Below are positions 47,435-59,048 of a DNA stretch of 64,000 nucleotides, in pieces; the stretch's first letter is position 1, and each line of letters opens with the position of its first letter. The DNA is from Meghimatium bilineatum (lineage: Eukaryota; Mollusca; Gastropoda; Stylommatophora; Philomycidae). The stretch lies in contig CM067322.1 of NCBI GenBank assembly GCA_034231615.1, positions 104,669,767 through 104,733,766 on the forward strand, read 5' to 3'. The position numbers and the translations under genes are program-made. The notes under the pieces were generated by a model. That model saw nothing but the letters and a program-made list of their open reading frames with translations, was not told the origin of the DNA and did no database searches.

Positions 47435-48130
47435 TGCGACCACAACTCACCTCTCTACAGTGTCTCTGTGACCACACCTCACCTGTCTACAGTGTGTCTG
47501 TGACCACACCTCACCTGTCTGCAGTGTGTCTGTCACCACACCTAACCTGTCTACAGTGAGTCTGTGACCACACCTCACCTGTCTACAGTGTGTCTGTGAC
47601 CACACCTCACCTGTCTACAGTGTGTATGTGACAACAACTCACCTGTGTACAGTGTGTCTGTGACCACACCTCACCTGTCTACAGTGTGTCTGTGACCACA
47701 CCTCACCTTTCTACATTGTGTCTGTGACCACAACTCACCTGTCTACAGTGTGTCTGTGACCACACCTCACCTGTCTACCGTGTGTCTGTGACTATACCTC
47801 ACCTGTCTACAGTGTGTCTGTGACCATACCTCACCTATCTACAGTGTGTCTGTGACCACACCTCACCTGTCTACATTGTGTCTGTGACCACACCTCACCT
47901 GTCTACAGTGTGTCTGTGACCACACCTCACCTGTATACAGTGTGTCTGTGTCCACACCTCACCTGTCTACAGTGTGTCTGTGACCATACCTCACCTGTCT
48001 ACTGTGTGTCTGTGACCATACCTCACCTGTCTACATTGTGTCTGTGACCACACCTCACCTGTCTACAGTGTGTCTGTGACCACACCTCACCTGTCTACAG
48101 TGTGTCTGTGTCCACACCTCACCTGTCTAC
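47435..48130. repeat. Minisatellite, 32-bp unit, about 21 copies
   Basis: CACCTCACCTGTCTACAGTG followed by TGTCTGTGACCA recurs. Most units contain CACCTG. Confidence 0.95.
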
Positions 48131-48728
48131 AGTTAGTGATATCACTTGCGTACACTGCCAGTGATATCACATCTCTACACTGCCAGTGATATCACATCTC
48201 TACACTGCCAGTGATATCACATCTCTACACTGCCAGTGATATCACATCTCTACACTGCCAGTGATATCACATCTCTACACTGCCAGTGATATCACATCTC
48301 TACACTGCCAGTGATATCACATCTCTACACTGCCAGTTACATCACATCTCTACACTGCCAGTTACATCACATCTCTACACTGCCAGTGATATCACATCTC
48401 TACACTGCCAGTGATATCACATCTCTACACTGCCAGTGATATCACATCTCTACACTGCCAGTGATATCACATCTCTACACTGCCAGTGATATCACATCTC
48501 TACACTGCCAGTGATATCACATCTCTACACTGCCAGTGATATCACATCTCTACACTGCCAGTGATATCACATCTCTACACTGCCAGTGATATCACATCTC
48601 TACACTGCCAGTGATATCACATCTCTAGACTGCCAGTGATATCACATCTCTACACTGCCAGTGATATCACATCTCTACACTGCCAGTGATATCACATCTC
48701 TACACTGCCAGTGATATCACATCTCTAC
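48131..48728. repeat. Minisatellite, 25-bp unit, about 24 copies
   Basis: TGCCAGTGATATCACATCTC followed by TACAC is almost perfect and directly abuts the preceding unrelated array. Confidence 0.96.
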
Positions 48729-49014
48729 ATCATCATTAGATGACTCTGACTGTGCTTAGATTGTATAGTAAAATGCCATATGGAAATAATATAATATATG
48801 AAGGAATCTACCCCACACTGCAGCATGGACGCAAGCTTTCAGGAGTCCATAACAAGTGACTGTCCAGCCTGGCGCGGTCCCTAGATTGCGGAAATCTCTA
48901 ACTCTTGGCTGTCCAGCCGGCAAAGATCGACGATTTCGGGAATCCATAACTCTTGGCTGCCCAGCATAGCATGGTCTAAATGGTAGACATATTAAAAAAG
49001 ATGGAAAGAGATCA
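48729..49014. other. Spacer with a degenerate ~57-bp repeat
   Basis: Around 48850-48970 a segment with AACTCTTGGCTGTCCAGC recurs about three times with many differences. Nothing else was recognised. Confidence 0.4.
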
Positions 49015-49488
49015 TTGCAAGACATTTGAAATACATATACTTGAAATTGAAATGCATATACTTGAAATTGAAATACATATACTTGAAATTGAAATATATA
49101 CTTTGAATAGATTATTGCAATAATTTTTAAGATATACACTTGGAAGATATCATTGCAAGAATTTTGAGATAGATAGAGTTGGCAGAGATCAATGCATGAT
49201 ATTTAAGTAGATACAACTGCAGGAGATCATTGCAAACATATGAAATACATACAGCTGGAAGAGATCATTGCAGGAAATTTGAAATAGATACAGATGGAAG
49301 AGATGATTGTAATAAGATTGAAATAGATACAGATGGAAGAGATGATTGTAATAAGATTGAAATAGATACAGATGGAAGAGATGATTGTAATAAGATTGAA
49401 ATAGATACAGATGGAAGAGATGATTGTAATAAGATTGAAATAGATACAATTGAAAGAGATCATTGCAAACATTTGAAATAGACATCTA
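49015..49488. repeat. A/T-rich arrays, ~20-bp then 39-bp units
   Basis: At 49025-49095, GAAATTGAAATACATATACT recurs three to four times. At 49270-49450, a 39-bp unit with GAAATAGATACAGATGGAAG is repeated four to five times, with decayed copies on both sides. Confidence 0.87.
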
Positions 49489-49524
49489 TTAAATGAGGCT
49501 TCTGTAATGAATATCTCATTCAAG

Positions 49525-49645
49525 ACCGTGTATTATGCCTTGTTTCAAGATCTTGTATTGTGCCTTGTTTCAAGACCTTGTATTGTGCCTTGTTTCAAGA
49601 TCTTGTATTGTGCCTTGTTTCAAGACCTTATATCATTCCATAGCT
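49525..49645. repeat. Left part of a ~26-bp array split by a LINE fragment
   Basis: TCTTGTATTGTGCCTTGTTT followed by CAAGAC recurs about five times. The related forms ATATCATTCCCTGTTTCAAG lie at 50582-50680. Confidence 0.82.
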
Positions 49646-49654
49646 GTGATGAGG

Positions 49655-50575
49655 GTTGACAGTTATAATTTCAAAAGTTAATGATAGGCCTCAGACAAGG
49701 ATGTCTATTGTCTTCAGATGTTGTCTCCCTGTATACAAAGGATATTATACGAAACATAGAAAACATTTCAGGAATAGCAGTTGGAGGTTAAAATCTGAAT
49801 AATCTAAGATATGCTGACGATACTGTTCTGATTGAAGGGAGCGAACACGAAATTTAAATCTTTTAGACACAGTAGTACAAGAAAGTGAAAAAGAGGGCTC
49901 ATCTAAACAAGAAGAAAACGGAAGTAATTGTTGTTTCAAAGAAATGCGCACCGACAAAATGCGGTATTAATATCAATGGCGAAAACTTAAATCAAACTGA
50001 TAATGTCAAGTATCTTGGCACCGATTTAACATCAGAAGACAGGTGCTCCAATGAGATCAAGAACTGGATAGCAAAGAAAAAATCACCATTTCAAAAAATG
50101 ATAAGCAATCTATGCAATGGAGTAATATCAATGCATACATGAATTCGAGTGCTATTTTGATGCAATCCTTCTTTATAGAAACGAAGCATGGACAGTAAAC
50201 AAAAGTGCTCAAGATAAGATGGAGGCAACTGAGATGAGATGTGGGTTTAAAGAAGAATGATGAAAATTCCATGGACAGCCAAGAAAACTAATGTAAAAGC
50301 TCTCAAAGATGCTGGAGTAAAACGACAAATTAGAGCAAAAATTAGAAACAGACAATCAAAAATTTTAGGGCATGTGGTAAGGAAAGTAAAAAACTTAGGC
50401 ATTTAGTAACTACCGGCACTATCAATAGGAGAAGAAACAGAAAAGACAAAGAGAGAAGTTTCTGGATGGGTTGTCACTGTGGCACAAGAAGATTTCCCCA
50501 ACTGAACTTATTAACAACACAGCAGACGAAAGTTGTGGAGAAGCATGATCGCCTACATTACTCGGAATGGCACTT
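49655..50575 (+). pseudogene. Non-LTR retrotransposon 3' part (RTE-like, clade uncertain)
   Basis: The order is RT motif B (LRQGCLLSSDVVSLYTKDII), then LNNLRYADDTVLIEG with an intact YADD near 49810, then a post-RT segment (49885-50142: LNKKKTEVIVVSKK, NVKYLGTDLTSEDRC), then RRMMKIPWTAKKTN and KILGHVVRKV (50250-50400), a typical C-terminal end. Frames are interrupted by stops and shifts. 5' truncation falls at motif B, close to where the fragment at 19495-20375 ends, but I would not assume they were once one copy. Confidence 0.87.
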
Positions 50576-50579
50576 GATT

Positions 50580-50682
50580 GATTGATATCATTCCCTATTT
50601 CAAGATTTTATATTATTCCCTGTTTCATGACATTATATCATTCCCTGTTTCAAGATCTTATATCATTCCCTGTTGACATCGT
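50580..50682. repeat. Right part of the LINE-split ~26-bp array
   Basis: ATATCATTCCCTGTTTCAAG with TTATATT variants, repeated about four times. Confidence 0.82.
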
Positions 50683-50689
50683 CACAGAC

Positions 50690-50940
50690 ATCACAAAGCC
50701 CAGATTGCAATTCTCATCCATTTGACGATTCAGCAAAAATCTGAGATTCAGCAGATATCAGAGGATTCAACAGATATCAGAGGGTTCAGCAAATATCAGA
50801 GTGTTCAGCAAACATCTGAGATTTCCGCAAATATCTGATATTTCACAAAACATTTGAGATTTCAGCAGATATCTGAAGATTCAGCAAATATTTCAAGATT
50901 CTGCAAACATCTGAAGATTGAGTAAACATCAATCCAAACG
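50690..50940. repeat. Degenerate tandem repeat, ~24-bp unit
   Basis: GATTCAGCAGATATCAGAGG and TTCAGCAAATATCTGA forms recur about nine times with many changes. Confidence 0.75.
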
Positions 50941-50984
50941 ATTATTTCTGTCGTTCCCAAGAAGGAGTATCACCATTTTTAAAA

Positions 50985-51865
50985 TACTGCAATGATATTT
51001 ATATTTGCTACATTTTAAAACTATGTTTGCTATATCGTAATGATATTTATATATGCTATATTTCAATGATATTTATATTTTCTATATTATATTTATATTT
51101 GCTATATTATATTTCAATGACATCTATATTTGCTATATTTTAATGACATTCAAGCTTAATATATTTTAAGGATTATATTTAGTATATATGTAACAAATAT
51201 AAATATCATTCAAATATAGCAAACAGAAATAAAATTAAAATATGGAAACATAAATACCGTTAAAATATATTAAACATACATATTATTAAAATATATCAAA
51301 TATAAATATCTTATACTATATCAATCAAAAATAACATTATATTATAATAAATATAAATATTATTAATATATAACAAACATAAATATCATATAAAATATCA
51401 TATATAAAAATCATTAAAATAGATCAAGTAAAAATATCATCAAAAAATAACAAATATAAATATCGTTGAAATCTGACACATATAAATATCATTAAATTAT
51501 ATTAAGTATACCTTATATAAAGGATATTTATATTTGCTAGATTTAAACGATTTTATGTTTGGTTTTCTTTAGAGATGCTTATATTTGATATATTTTAATG
51601 ATATTTATTCTTGTTATGTTTAAATTGTTTTAATGTTTGCTATATATTAATGCCATTCATATTTGTTACATTTTAATGATATTTATGTTTGCTATATTTT
51701 AGTGGTTTTTTAATATTTAAAATATTTAATATATTTTAACGATATTTAATTTTGTTATATTTGAATCATACTTATATTTAATATATTGTAATGATATTTA
51801 TATTTTGTTATATGTTAACAATATTTATATTTGTTATATTGTAGTGATATTTATACTTTTTATGT
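50985..51865. repeat. A/T-rich arrays in alternating orientation (inverted)
   Basis: TTTAATGATATTTATATTTG-type units run on the plus strand at about 50985-51180. Their reverse complement (AATATAAATATCATTAAAAT) runs at about 51190-51510, and the plus form returns at about 51530-51865. Adjacent inverted blocks could pair over hundreds of bases in the pre-mRNA. Confidence 0.82.
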
Positions 51866-52109
51866 TTCAATAATATTTGCGTGTCATATTTTGTGGTTGT
51901 CTTTAATATTTATATTTATTGTACGGTTTCAAAGTGTAGGTAGCTTATCCAAATTATTCCTAGTGAAGATGATTCGAAGGAGGAAGAACAAATTCTGCGT
52001 ACAACTAATCGAACCATGTGTAAGAATCGTATTGTGGCAATAATAATGATAATAATAACAACAAATTTTGAAATATTAACAATACTAATAGTTATATTTG
52101 CTATAGTAA

Positions 52110-52131
52110 TAATTTGTTATTCTTGTTTCAG
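52110..52131 (+). other. 3' splice site of the 43 kb Nkx2-2 intron
   Basis: A T-rich tract (TTTGTTATTCTTGTTTCAG) ends at AG 52130-52131. Joining to the donor at 8984 keeps the frame open through ISF into the segment preceding the homeodomain. Confidence 0.82.
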
Positions 52132-52994
52132 ATATAAGTTTCATGACTCCGTCCACACAAGCTTACAGCAGCGTCAACACTAATGGCACCACCAGTCCTG
52201 CTAGCCACGACCATCACAGCGAAGTATCTCAACAAGACAGTCGAAGTGGTGATAACGTCACGCCAATCAAAGACTGTTACGATGATGACGACAATGACGA
52301 CGACGATGATGAGGATTGCAAAAGTGAAACTGGAAACTCTGACAGCAAATCAACAAGTAAAGACGCCGTAGATTCACAAACTGACTCCAACAATGGAGAC
52401 CCACCAAAAAAAAGAAAACGGCGAGTACTTTTTTCTAAAGCGCAGACCTACGAACTGGAACGTCGGTTTCGGCAACAGCGCTATCTGTCAGCCCCAGAAC
52501 GTGAACACCTGGCTAGCATTATTCGGCTTACTCCAGTACAGGTGAAAATATGGTTCCAGAACCATCGATATAAGTTAAAGAGATCACGTCAAGAAAAGGG
52601 ACTTGCAGATCTGAACCCTCTGCCATCTCCAAGACGTGTGGCTGTTCCTGTTCTAGTCAAGGACGGAATACCCTGTCAACGACCGTCCCTGAACTCTGCG
52701 CTGAAAACTTCCGATCACCAACATCATCTTCCTATGCAGACAGGAATGTCAAACGCAATGGGGATGGCGATGAACGCTGGTAGTCTCAACCATATGAGCT
52801 GTATGAACGGTTACGGTCACATGTCGTCTGGTGCCCAGTCCATTTCCTCGACGCTGTCTAACTCTATGTCTATGAACATGAGTTGTTCCTATAACAACAG
52901 CATCAGTCACCTCAACGTCCCCAGCGTCAACACCATGAACGTTCTGCCTGGATACAGTCATCCGTTGATGCAGCCTCAGACACGGTGGTATTGA
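52132..52994 (+). CDS. Nkx2-2: Nkx2-2 homeobox protein, coding exon 2 (homeodomain, NK2-SD, C-terminus)
   Basis: This exon encodes the DNA-binding part of the factor. In the joined protein: a Ser/Asp-rich linker with an acidic run (about residues 161-173, [14 protein letters not shown]), then the homeodomain at 204-263 (52410-52589). It starts [20 protein letters not shown] and has [12 protein letters not shown] with Trp48, Phe49, Asn51 and the NK2-class Tyr54, which prefers CAAGTG-type sites. The NK2-specific domain [20 protein letters not shown] is at 273-292. The tail is rich in Met, Ser and Asn and ends QTRWY. HRYKLKR replaces the HRYKMKR I recall from vertebrate Nkx2-2, a conservative change. 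The frame is intact and stops at 52992-52994. Domain order and length fit Nkx2-2 better than Nkx2-1 or Nkx2-5. Confidence 0.95.
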
Positions 52995-53466
52995 TACTGT
53001 GACTGTGTGTGAGTGTCGCGTCAGCGCGCGTGTGTTTGCATTTACATATGTTGAATGTATGTTTTTAGCGGGCATACAAATGCCACATATAAATTATTTC
53101 TGACAATAATTAATACAATCTTGGTGGATCATAAATCAAAAATGGTGTCACAGCGACTTGATGAATGGGATTATTCCAGACCGGACAAAGTATTGAAATT
53201 AATCAATAAATCATGCATATCGTGTATATAAAATTGATTTTTAACTTGTTTTGATTTCTTAGAAGTAGATTTCCCTTCAGTATCATGGTCAATCGACAGT
53301 GATTACATACCGTCAGACAGAGACGCTGCAAGTAGGAAGATTGGAACAACGTCAATGGGAAGATATGATATTGTCAATTGGAATATAGAATCACGGTAAA
53401 TGGGAAAATATAAATATGGTAATTAGGAGGCCAGACTAAATCGTGGATTTTCTGAGATGATAAAAG
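52995..53466. other. Putative Nkx2-2 3' UTR and downstream flank
   Basis: Unique A/T-rich sequence follows the stop codon and contains the candidate poly(A) signal at 53205. I see no array until 53467. Confidence 0.55.
53205..53210 (+). terminator. Candidate Nkx2-2 polyadenylation signal
   Basis: AATAAA lies 211 bp after the stop codon, followed by a T/G-containing stretch (TTTTTAACTTGTTTTGATTT near 53235-53258) that could be the downstream element. Transcript ends are not visible from sequence. Confidence 0.5.
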
Positions 53467-53728
53467 TAGTTATGGCGTCTGAACACGTCATTGTAATGTC
53501 TCCTGTACTAAATAAGTGAGTTTTGGCGCATGAACACGTCATTGTACTGTCTCCTGTACTCAAAAAGTGAGTTATGGCGCCTGAACACGTCATTGTACTG
53601 TCTCCTGTACTCAAAAAGTGAGTTATGGCGCCTGAACACGTCATTGTACTGTCTCCTGTACTAAAAAAGTGAGTTATGGCGCCTGAACACGTCATTGTAC
53701 TGTCTCCTGTACTCAAAAAGTGAGTTAT
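53467..53728. repeat. Minisatellite, 51-bp unit, 5 copies
   Basis: GAGTTATGGCGCCTGAACAC followed by GTCATTGTACTGTCTCC recurs every 51 bp (17 codons). Confidence 0.95.
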
Positions 53729-53904
53729 ATTTGCAATAATAGTGATTAGCTGAACAGGTAGTCCCACTGACGACATAGCTGACAAGATTCATGATTTCTC
53801 TGACAGTTAGCGTTCTTGCATATTTGTGTACAACAGTTATTTCTTATTGCATCCTGAATATTGACCCCCCCACCCCTCTCCCATTTCAATGTTAGACCTC
53901 CCCG

Positions 53905-54290
53905 TCTACCCATTCTATGACTACGTATCACCTGTCTGCAATGCTGTATTCTCTGACTACGTATCACCTGTCTGCAACGCTGTATTCTCTGACTACGTAT
54001 CACCTGTCTGAAATGCTGTATTCTCTGACTACGTATCACCTGTCTGCAATGCTGTATTCTCTGACTACGTATCACTTGTCTGCAATGCTGTATTCTCTGA
54101 CTACGTATCACCTGTCTGCAATGCTGTATTCTCTGACTACGTATCACTTGTCTGCAATGCTGTATACTCTGACTACGTATCACCTGTCTGCAATGCTGTA
54201 TTCTCTGACTACGTATCACCTGTCTGCAATGCTGTATTCTCTTACTACGTATCACCTGTCTGCAACGCTGTATTCTCATCTCTTTGATTT
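53905..54290. repeat. Minisatellite, 36-bp unit, about 10 copies
   Basis: TCTGACTACGTATCACCTGT followed by CTGCAATGCTGTAT recurs. At 12 codons per unit it produces spurious open frames on both strands. Confidence 0.95.
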
Positions 54291-54317
54291 TTATTTCTGA
54301 AAACACACGCACATTAT

Positions 54318-54460
54318 ATCACAACATTTTACTGTACGTTCACTACATTCTGTGCAGATATCACAACATTTTACTGTACATTCACTACATTCTGTGCTAT
54401 TACTAAATCACAACATTTTATTATAAGTTCCGTTTCCCACATTCTGGTTGTGTGTAGAGT
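54318..54460. repeat. Tandem repeat, ~40-bp unit, about 3 copies
   Basis: ATATCACAACATTTTACTGT and CACTACATTCTGTGC recur twice well and once poorly. Confidence 0.82.
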
Positions 54461-55001
54461 GAATGTTTCACATCCGTAAAGTACTACAATTTTGTGTAGT
54501 GTGAATGTTTCACTAACTTTGCTAACATCTTCCCTGCTCCTAGCTGATTTGCCTTGATGATACCAATGATTGATATTTTCCGGTTAAAGATGGCGTCATG
54601 AGTGGTCACAGTTACTCTGATGCGCTTGTGATCTCGTTTTTTCCTGAGGACCCCGTAGTCGCAACCTTCGATAACAGTTACCATGTTGTTCGGACAGGCC
54701 GACATTGTGCTTGAACTGAAGAGTTTAATGATGAAGGCGATCATTAACAAACGCTAGACGACATTTGTCAACAATACAACTGTGACAACGTTTGTATGCA
54801 GTGAAAATGGCGGATCCCAAGCTGTCAACAATACTCTGTATATACCACTTGCTGGAGAGCGGTATGCTATATGGATAGAGACTGCGGTTGTCTTGAACAG
54901 TTTTTTCTTCGAGAGAAAAGGCGAAAATTTATGTGTGCACGAGCCCGTCTAATGAAGGTCGGTATAATGTACGATTTCTACAATTCATTACAAGAGAAAT
55001 T

Positions 55002-55148
55002 CCCGCCTAGCACCACATACCAACAACTTTTCACTGTTGAACTGGAATTCCGGCCTAGCACCACATACCAACAACTTTTCACTGTTGAACTGGAATTCCG
55101 GCCTAGCACCACATACCAACAACTTTTCACTGTCGAACGGGAATTCCT
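55002..55148. repeat. 48-bp tandem triplication in the LINE 5' region
   Basis: CCTAGCACCACATACCAACA followed by ACTTTTCACTGT occurs three times. The 37.5 kb deleted copy lacks this segment. Confidence 0.93.
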
Positions 55149-57475
55149 GCAAAGGTGCACGACAACTCACTGTCCGGTATATTCGGAAATAACTGTTAGA
55201 TATAATAACAAAGCTAGAGCTTCAGCCCTCACAGTTCGTGGACGGGTACAGCGTGGACGGCCGGAACAACAAAGAAACATGTCGCAAGGACCAGAGATGC
55301 GTCCTGTTGTCGACGTCTGTTTCAGCAGCATTAGACTCTGAACAACATCAGGTCAGAAAATGTGGTCGACGCGGTATGAATAACAGAGGGAGGAGAAGGA
55401 AGAAATTCATAAGGAAAACCGATAGAATACGGAAACATAACATCAACATTGGATACTGTAACTGCAATAGCGCCAAGCAGCGCAGCCCAGTTCTTGAACG
55501 TCTCCTGTATGACTTCGACCTCATGTTACTACAGGAGACACAGGCTGAACAGTTGAAATTCATGGACTTCGTGTGCCGCGTCAATCCTGAAAGCCCAACA
55601 CAACATGGGGAAGCCATTCTCGTTAGGCAAAGAATACCCCACACACTATTGAATTTATCAGTTGGGATAGAGAGAACAGAGGGCTGCTGCAGGGAGTACA
55701 GATAACATTCCAAGGTACAAGGTGGAATATAATCAACGTCTACATGGGAAATTGCTCCCACATTAAGCCTGACGACTGGGAGTTCATTAGCGAACTTGAG
55801 CATCTCCTTGGAGAAATGCTACTGGTTTGTGGAGATTTCAATACACGAAATGTCTCCGGTGGAAACCCAAACAACAACCATCAAGGACTGGCTTTAAATC
55901 AAGCGCTTCTCGAGACTGATCTAGCTCTTCTGAACTGCATGAGCTTGACTAGATTAGCAACCAAAGAAACAGACTCCGATTCCAACATTGACCTCGCACT
56001 GATCTCAGGTCATGGAGCGACAGATGCAAGATGGACAGCTCTCAAATACCATGGAAGCGACCATTTGCCATGCTCCATGAGCTTCTCGAAAGGGCGCCAA
56101 GACAGATTGATCCAGATTGACAACCCTTTTAGATATGCGCTCACGACAGAATCAGTGCTTAGCAGCTTCAGGAAGAAGGCCTGGGAACGCAAGTGGGTAA
56201 GACCTAAGATCCAACAGTCCCCAAGATGGAATAAAGAGACAGAGGCAATATGGCTACTCAAAAAGCAAGCGATCAAGGATTGACAACAAATATCACACTC
56301 AGTGATAGACTGGAGGCACAGAGTGCAATGAAGAAGACAATAGACTCTTTTAAACAAGGTGCCGAAGTAGCAAAGAAGATGTGTTGGAAAAAATTCACTG
56401 AGGAGGTCACGGCGGACAAAGCATTGCACAAGTCTTGGAAACTACATAGGTCAATTAAGCGGAGAACAGAATCGAAACCCAGTACAAGCGTGAGGGACGA
56501 CACAGGGCAGACATTGATATCAGATGAGATGAAAGGTAGAGCTTTCTTTGATAGATATCTTCAACAAACTAATCATGGTGACTTAGATCAGCGCAAAGAA
56601 ATGCTGCATATCCTGACATCCATCACGGATTTTAGGGCCAAAGAAGACGTTAATCAGCTTGCAGATGTTAAAGAAGTGCAACTAGCTATTAAGAATGCAT
56701 CCGATGGCGCTCCAGGCCCGGATGGAATCAGGTACAGCGTACCCAACGACATTGGGGAGAATATGCTAGCTAAAATAACTGACGATTATAATGTGAGTCT
56801 GAAAACAGGAGTAGTACCAGAGGAGTGGCTACATAGCTATCTTATACCCGTGCCAAAACCAGGCAAAGATTCTACGGACATAAAAGGTTATCGCATCATC
56901 ACGCTGCAGAATGTGTACGGTAAGATTCTAGAACGAATTGTTGCTAGACGCATAACCAAGGAACTAGATATAAAAGGCGTTCTCCCAAATAACCTAGTTG
57001 CATAAAACCTAGAAGAGACACAGTCACAAATGCAGCAGTTCTTGCGTATGAAGTTTATGAAGGTTTTCAGAACAAAGAAGAATCTGCAGTTGCAGCGATA
57101 GACCTGGACGATGCGTACAATAGAGTTAGTTACATCCATATTTTCGACATGCTAAAGGAACAAGATATCCATCCCTGGATCATACGCTGGATAGCAAATG
57201 TGCTAATCTGTAGAAAAGTCGCTCTGATGTGTGGATCCTGGACATATGAGATCAGAACAATAGCACCTGGTCTGCCACAAGGATCTCCTCTGTCCCCAGT
57301 ACTGTTTAATGTGTATACATTGAGAACTGCTCAATTGCAAACTCCCAGCAATTGTAGAGTTCTAACATACGCTGACGATATCCTACTATACAACATGGGC
57401 AGGAACAGAACAGATATCGCTGACGGTGTACACAATTGGACTAGATCAATTGTCGATATGGTGCAGAGCATACAA

Positions 57476-57655
57476 TAGAACATACAACATAACATACAAC
57501 AGAACATACAACAGGAGATACAAGAGGACATACAACAGGACATGCAACAGGACATGCAACAGGACATACAACAGGACATACAACAGGACATAAAACAAAA
57601 CATACAACAGAACATACAACAGAACATACAACAGAACATACAACAGAACATACAA
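57476..57655. repeat. 12-bp minisatellite expanded inside LINE RT-thumb coding sequence
   Basis: ACATACAACAGG/AACATACAACAG is repeated about 15 times between AGAGCATACAA (57467) and ACATACAACGCTGTGATCAA (57649). Removing the array restores the reading RAYNAVINPSK, so the array grew from one AYN codon neighbourhood. Confidence 0.93.
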
Positions 57656-59048
57656 CGCTGTGATCAATCCCTCGAAAGCAAAGGTCGTCTGGTACTCCTT
57701 AAATAATAATCTGGACAATGACACACATGCCAGATGTTAGTTGCATGGGCTCATTCATTGAAAGAGAACAGGACCTTAAATATCTTTGGATAATCTTTGA
57801 TAGAAGTCTCTCATTCAGCAAACACGTCACAAATATGATTCAGAAGGCTAAAAGAGGGATCAGTGTTATCAAGGTTATGGCCACCTTCGACAATCAGAAA
57901 TGGTACTGTTTCTGCTTTTGCAAGAGATGGTGCCATCTGTCATAGATTATGGCCTCGGCCTACTAACACTGTCACAGATACAAGTCGATAGATTGGAAAA
58001 AGTTCAAAATGAGGCAATGAGAGCGGTACTTGGGTGTACTAGAGATACACCCATCTCTGCTATGAGATTTCTGCTTGATCTCCCCAGCATTAGAGTGCGA
58101 CATCAGGTAGCACAAGGTAAGTCGTATCTTAAAGTGACAGAATACAACCACCACCCATTACACCATCGTCTAGATGAGTTAAAGGGAAAACGTATTAAGC
58201 GTGGCAGATCATGGATGGCAGAGGCTGAAGACACACTGCGAAGAGTATGTGAATTGGAAGAAATAGGAAAGGGCAGTGAGTGGGTTGAGGTAGACACTGA
58301 AAAGAAATCACTGACTAAAGCAATAATACAACTAGATAAAGCGTGTCGAAAATGGACGGATGTCGGGGTTCAGGATACAGTGCACGAACTCGCCTAACTA
58401 CACTCGAAACCACAAGACATAATTATATACACAGATGGCTCCGTTAACAGAAACACAAAACGGTTGGGGTTTTGTTGCCCACAGAAATGGCGTGAAGTTG
58501 GTTGAGAAATTTTCAGCATATTCTACTGTCACATTGAGCATGAGGATGGAGATAAAGGGAGTTACAGCAGCTCTTATTTGGTTGATAACTGATACATCAA
58601 CACACACGGTAATACTCAGTCAATACAAGGTAACTGCGTGAAACGTAACAATAAATAGACTTATGTAAAACACAGGTTTATATTTCGTTTCAATGGGACA
58701 CGACAGACTATAACTAAAACTAGTGGGTAATGATGGGCAATGATGAGCACACAAGAAATCATAAAAATTACAATACACAAATCGCATTCAACGTTTTAAC
58801 CAAAAGGTCTTTATCAAAACACAAACAAAACATCAAAAGACGACGAATGGAAAAATTATCACAACGTCCAACGGAAATACGGAAATAATATGCCGGAAGG
58901 TCAGAAACTACATAAAAACATAAATATATGTGGAAACGAAACGAACATAAAGATGAGGAAATGACGGAACAAAAAGACTAAAGACAAAGACCACACCAAC
59001 CCAATACTAGTTACCAGTACTTCTACTCTTATCCGCCTTGCTGAACTG

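Larger units (their letters stand above)
54660..58606 (+). pseudogene. Non-LTR retrotransposon (endonuclease-RT-RNase H), most complete copy, split by a Penelope-like element
   Basis: The 5' region is at 54660-55340. The AP-like endonuclease runs from about 55430 (INIGYCNCNSAK, MLLQETQ with catalytic Glu), continues after a frameshift near 55675 (LLVCGDFNTRN, SNIDLALIS) and ends in KYHGSDHLP. RT follows in another frame (56250-57003: SDGAPGPDGI, PVPKPGKDSTDIKGYRIITL), shifts by one base near 57003, and continues through IDLDDAYNRVSY, LPQGSPLSPVLFNVY and intact YADD (57368-57379). An array interrupts at 57476. The thumb (57940-58390) has DRLEKVQNEAMRAVLGCTRD, and RNase H YTDGS lies at 58428-58442. 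The C-terminal part is beyond the insertion, at 60369. Multiple shifts make it inactive. RNase H after RT and the motif set suggest the I superfamily, not verified. Confidence 0.92.

Noticed and set aside
54871-55341. Separate LINE ORF1 protein
   Set aside because: The 156-codon frame is largely a 48-bp triplication with no recognisable nucleic-acid-binding motif. A true ORF1 cannot be supported.
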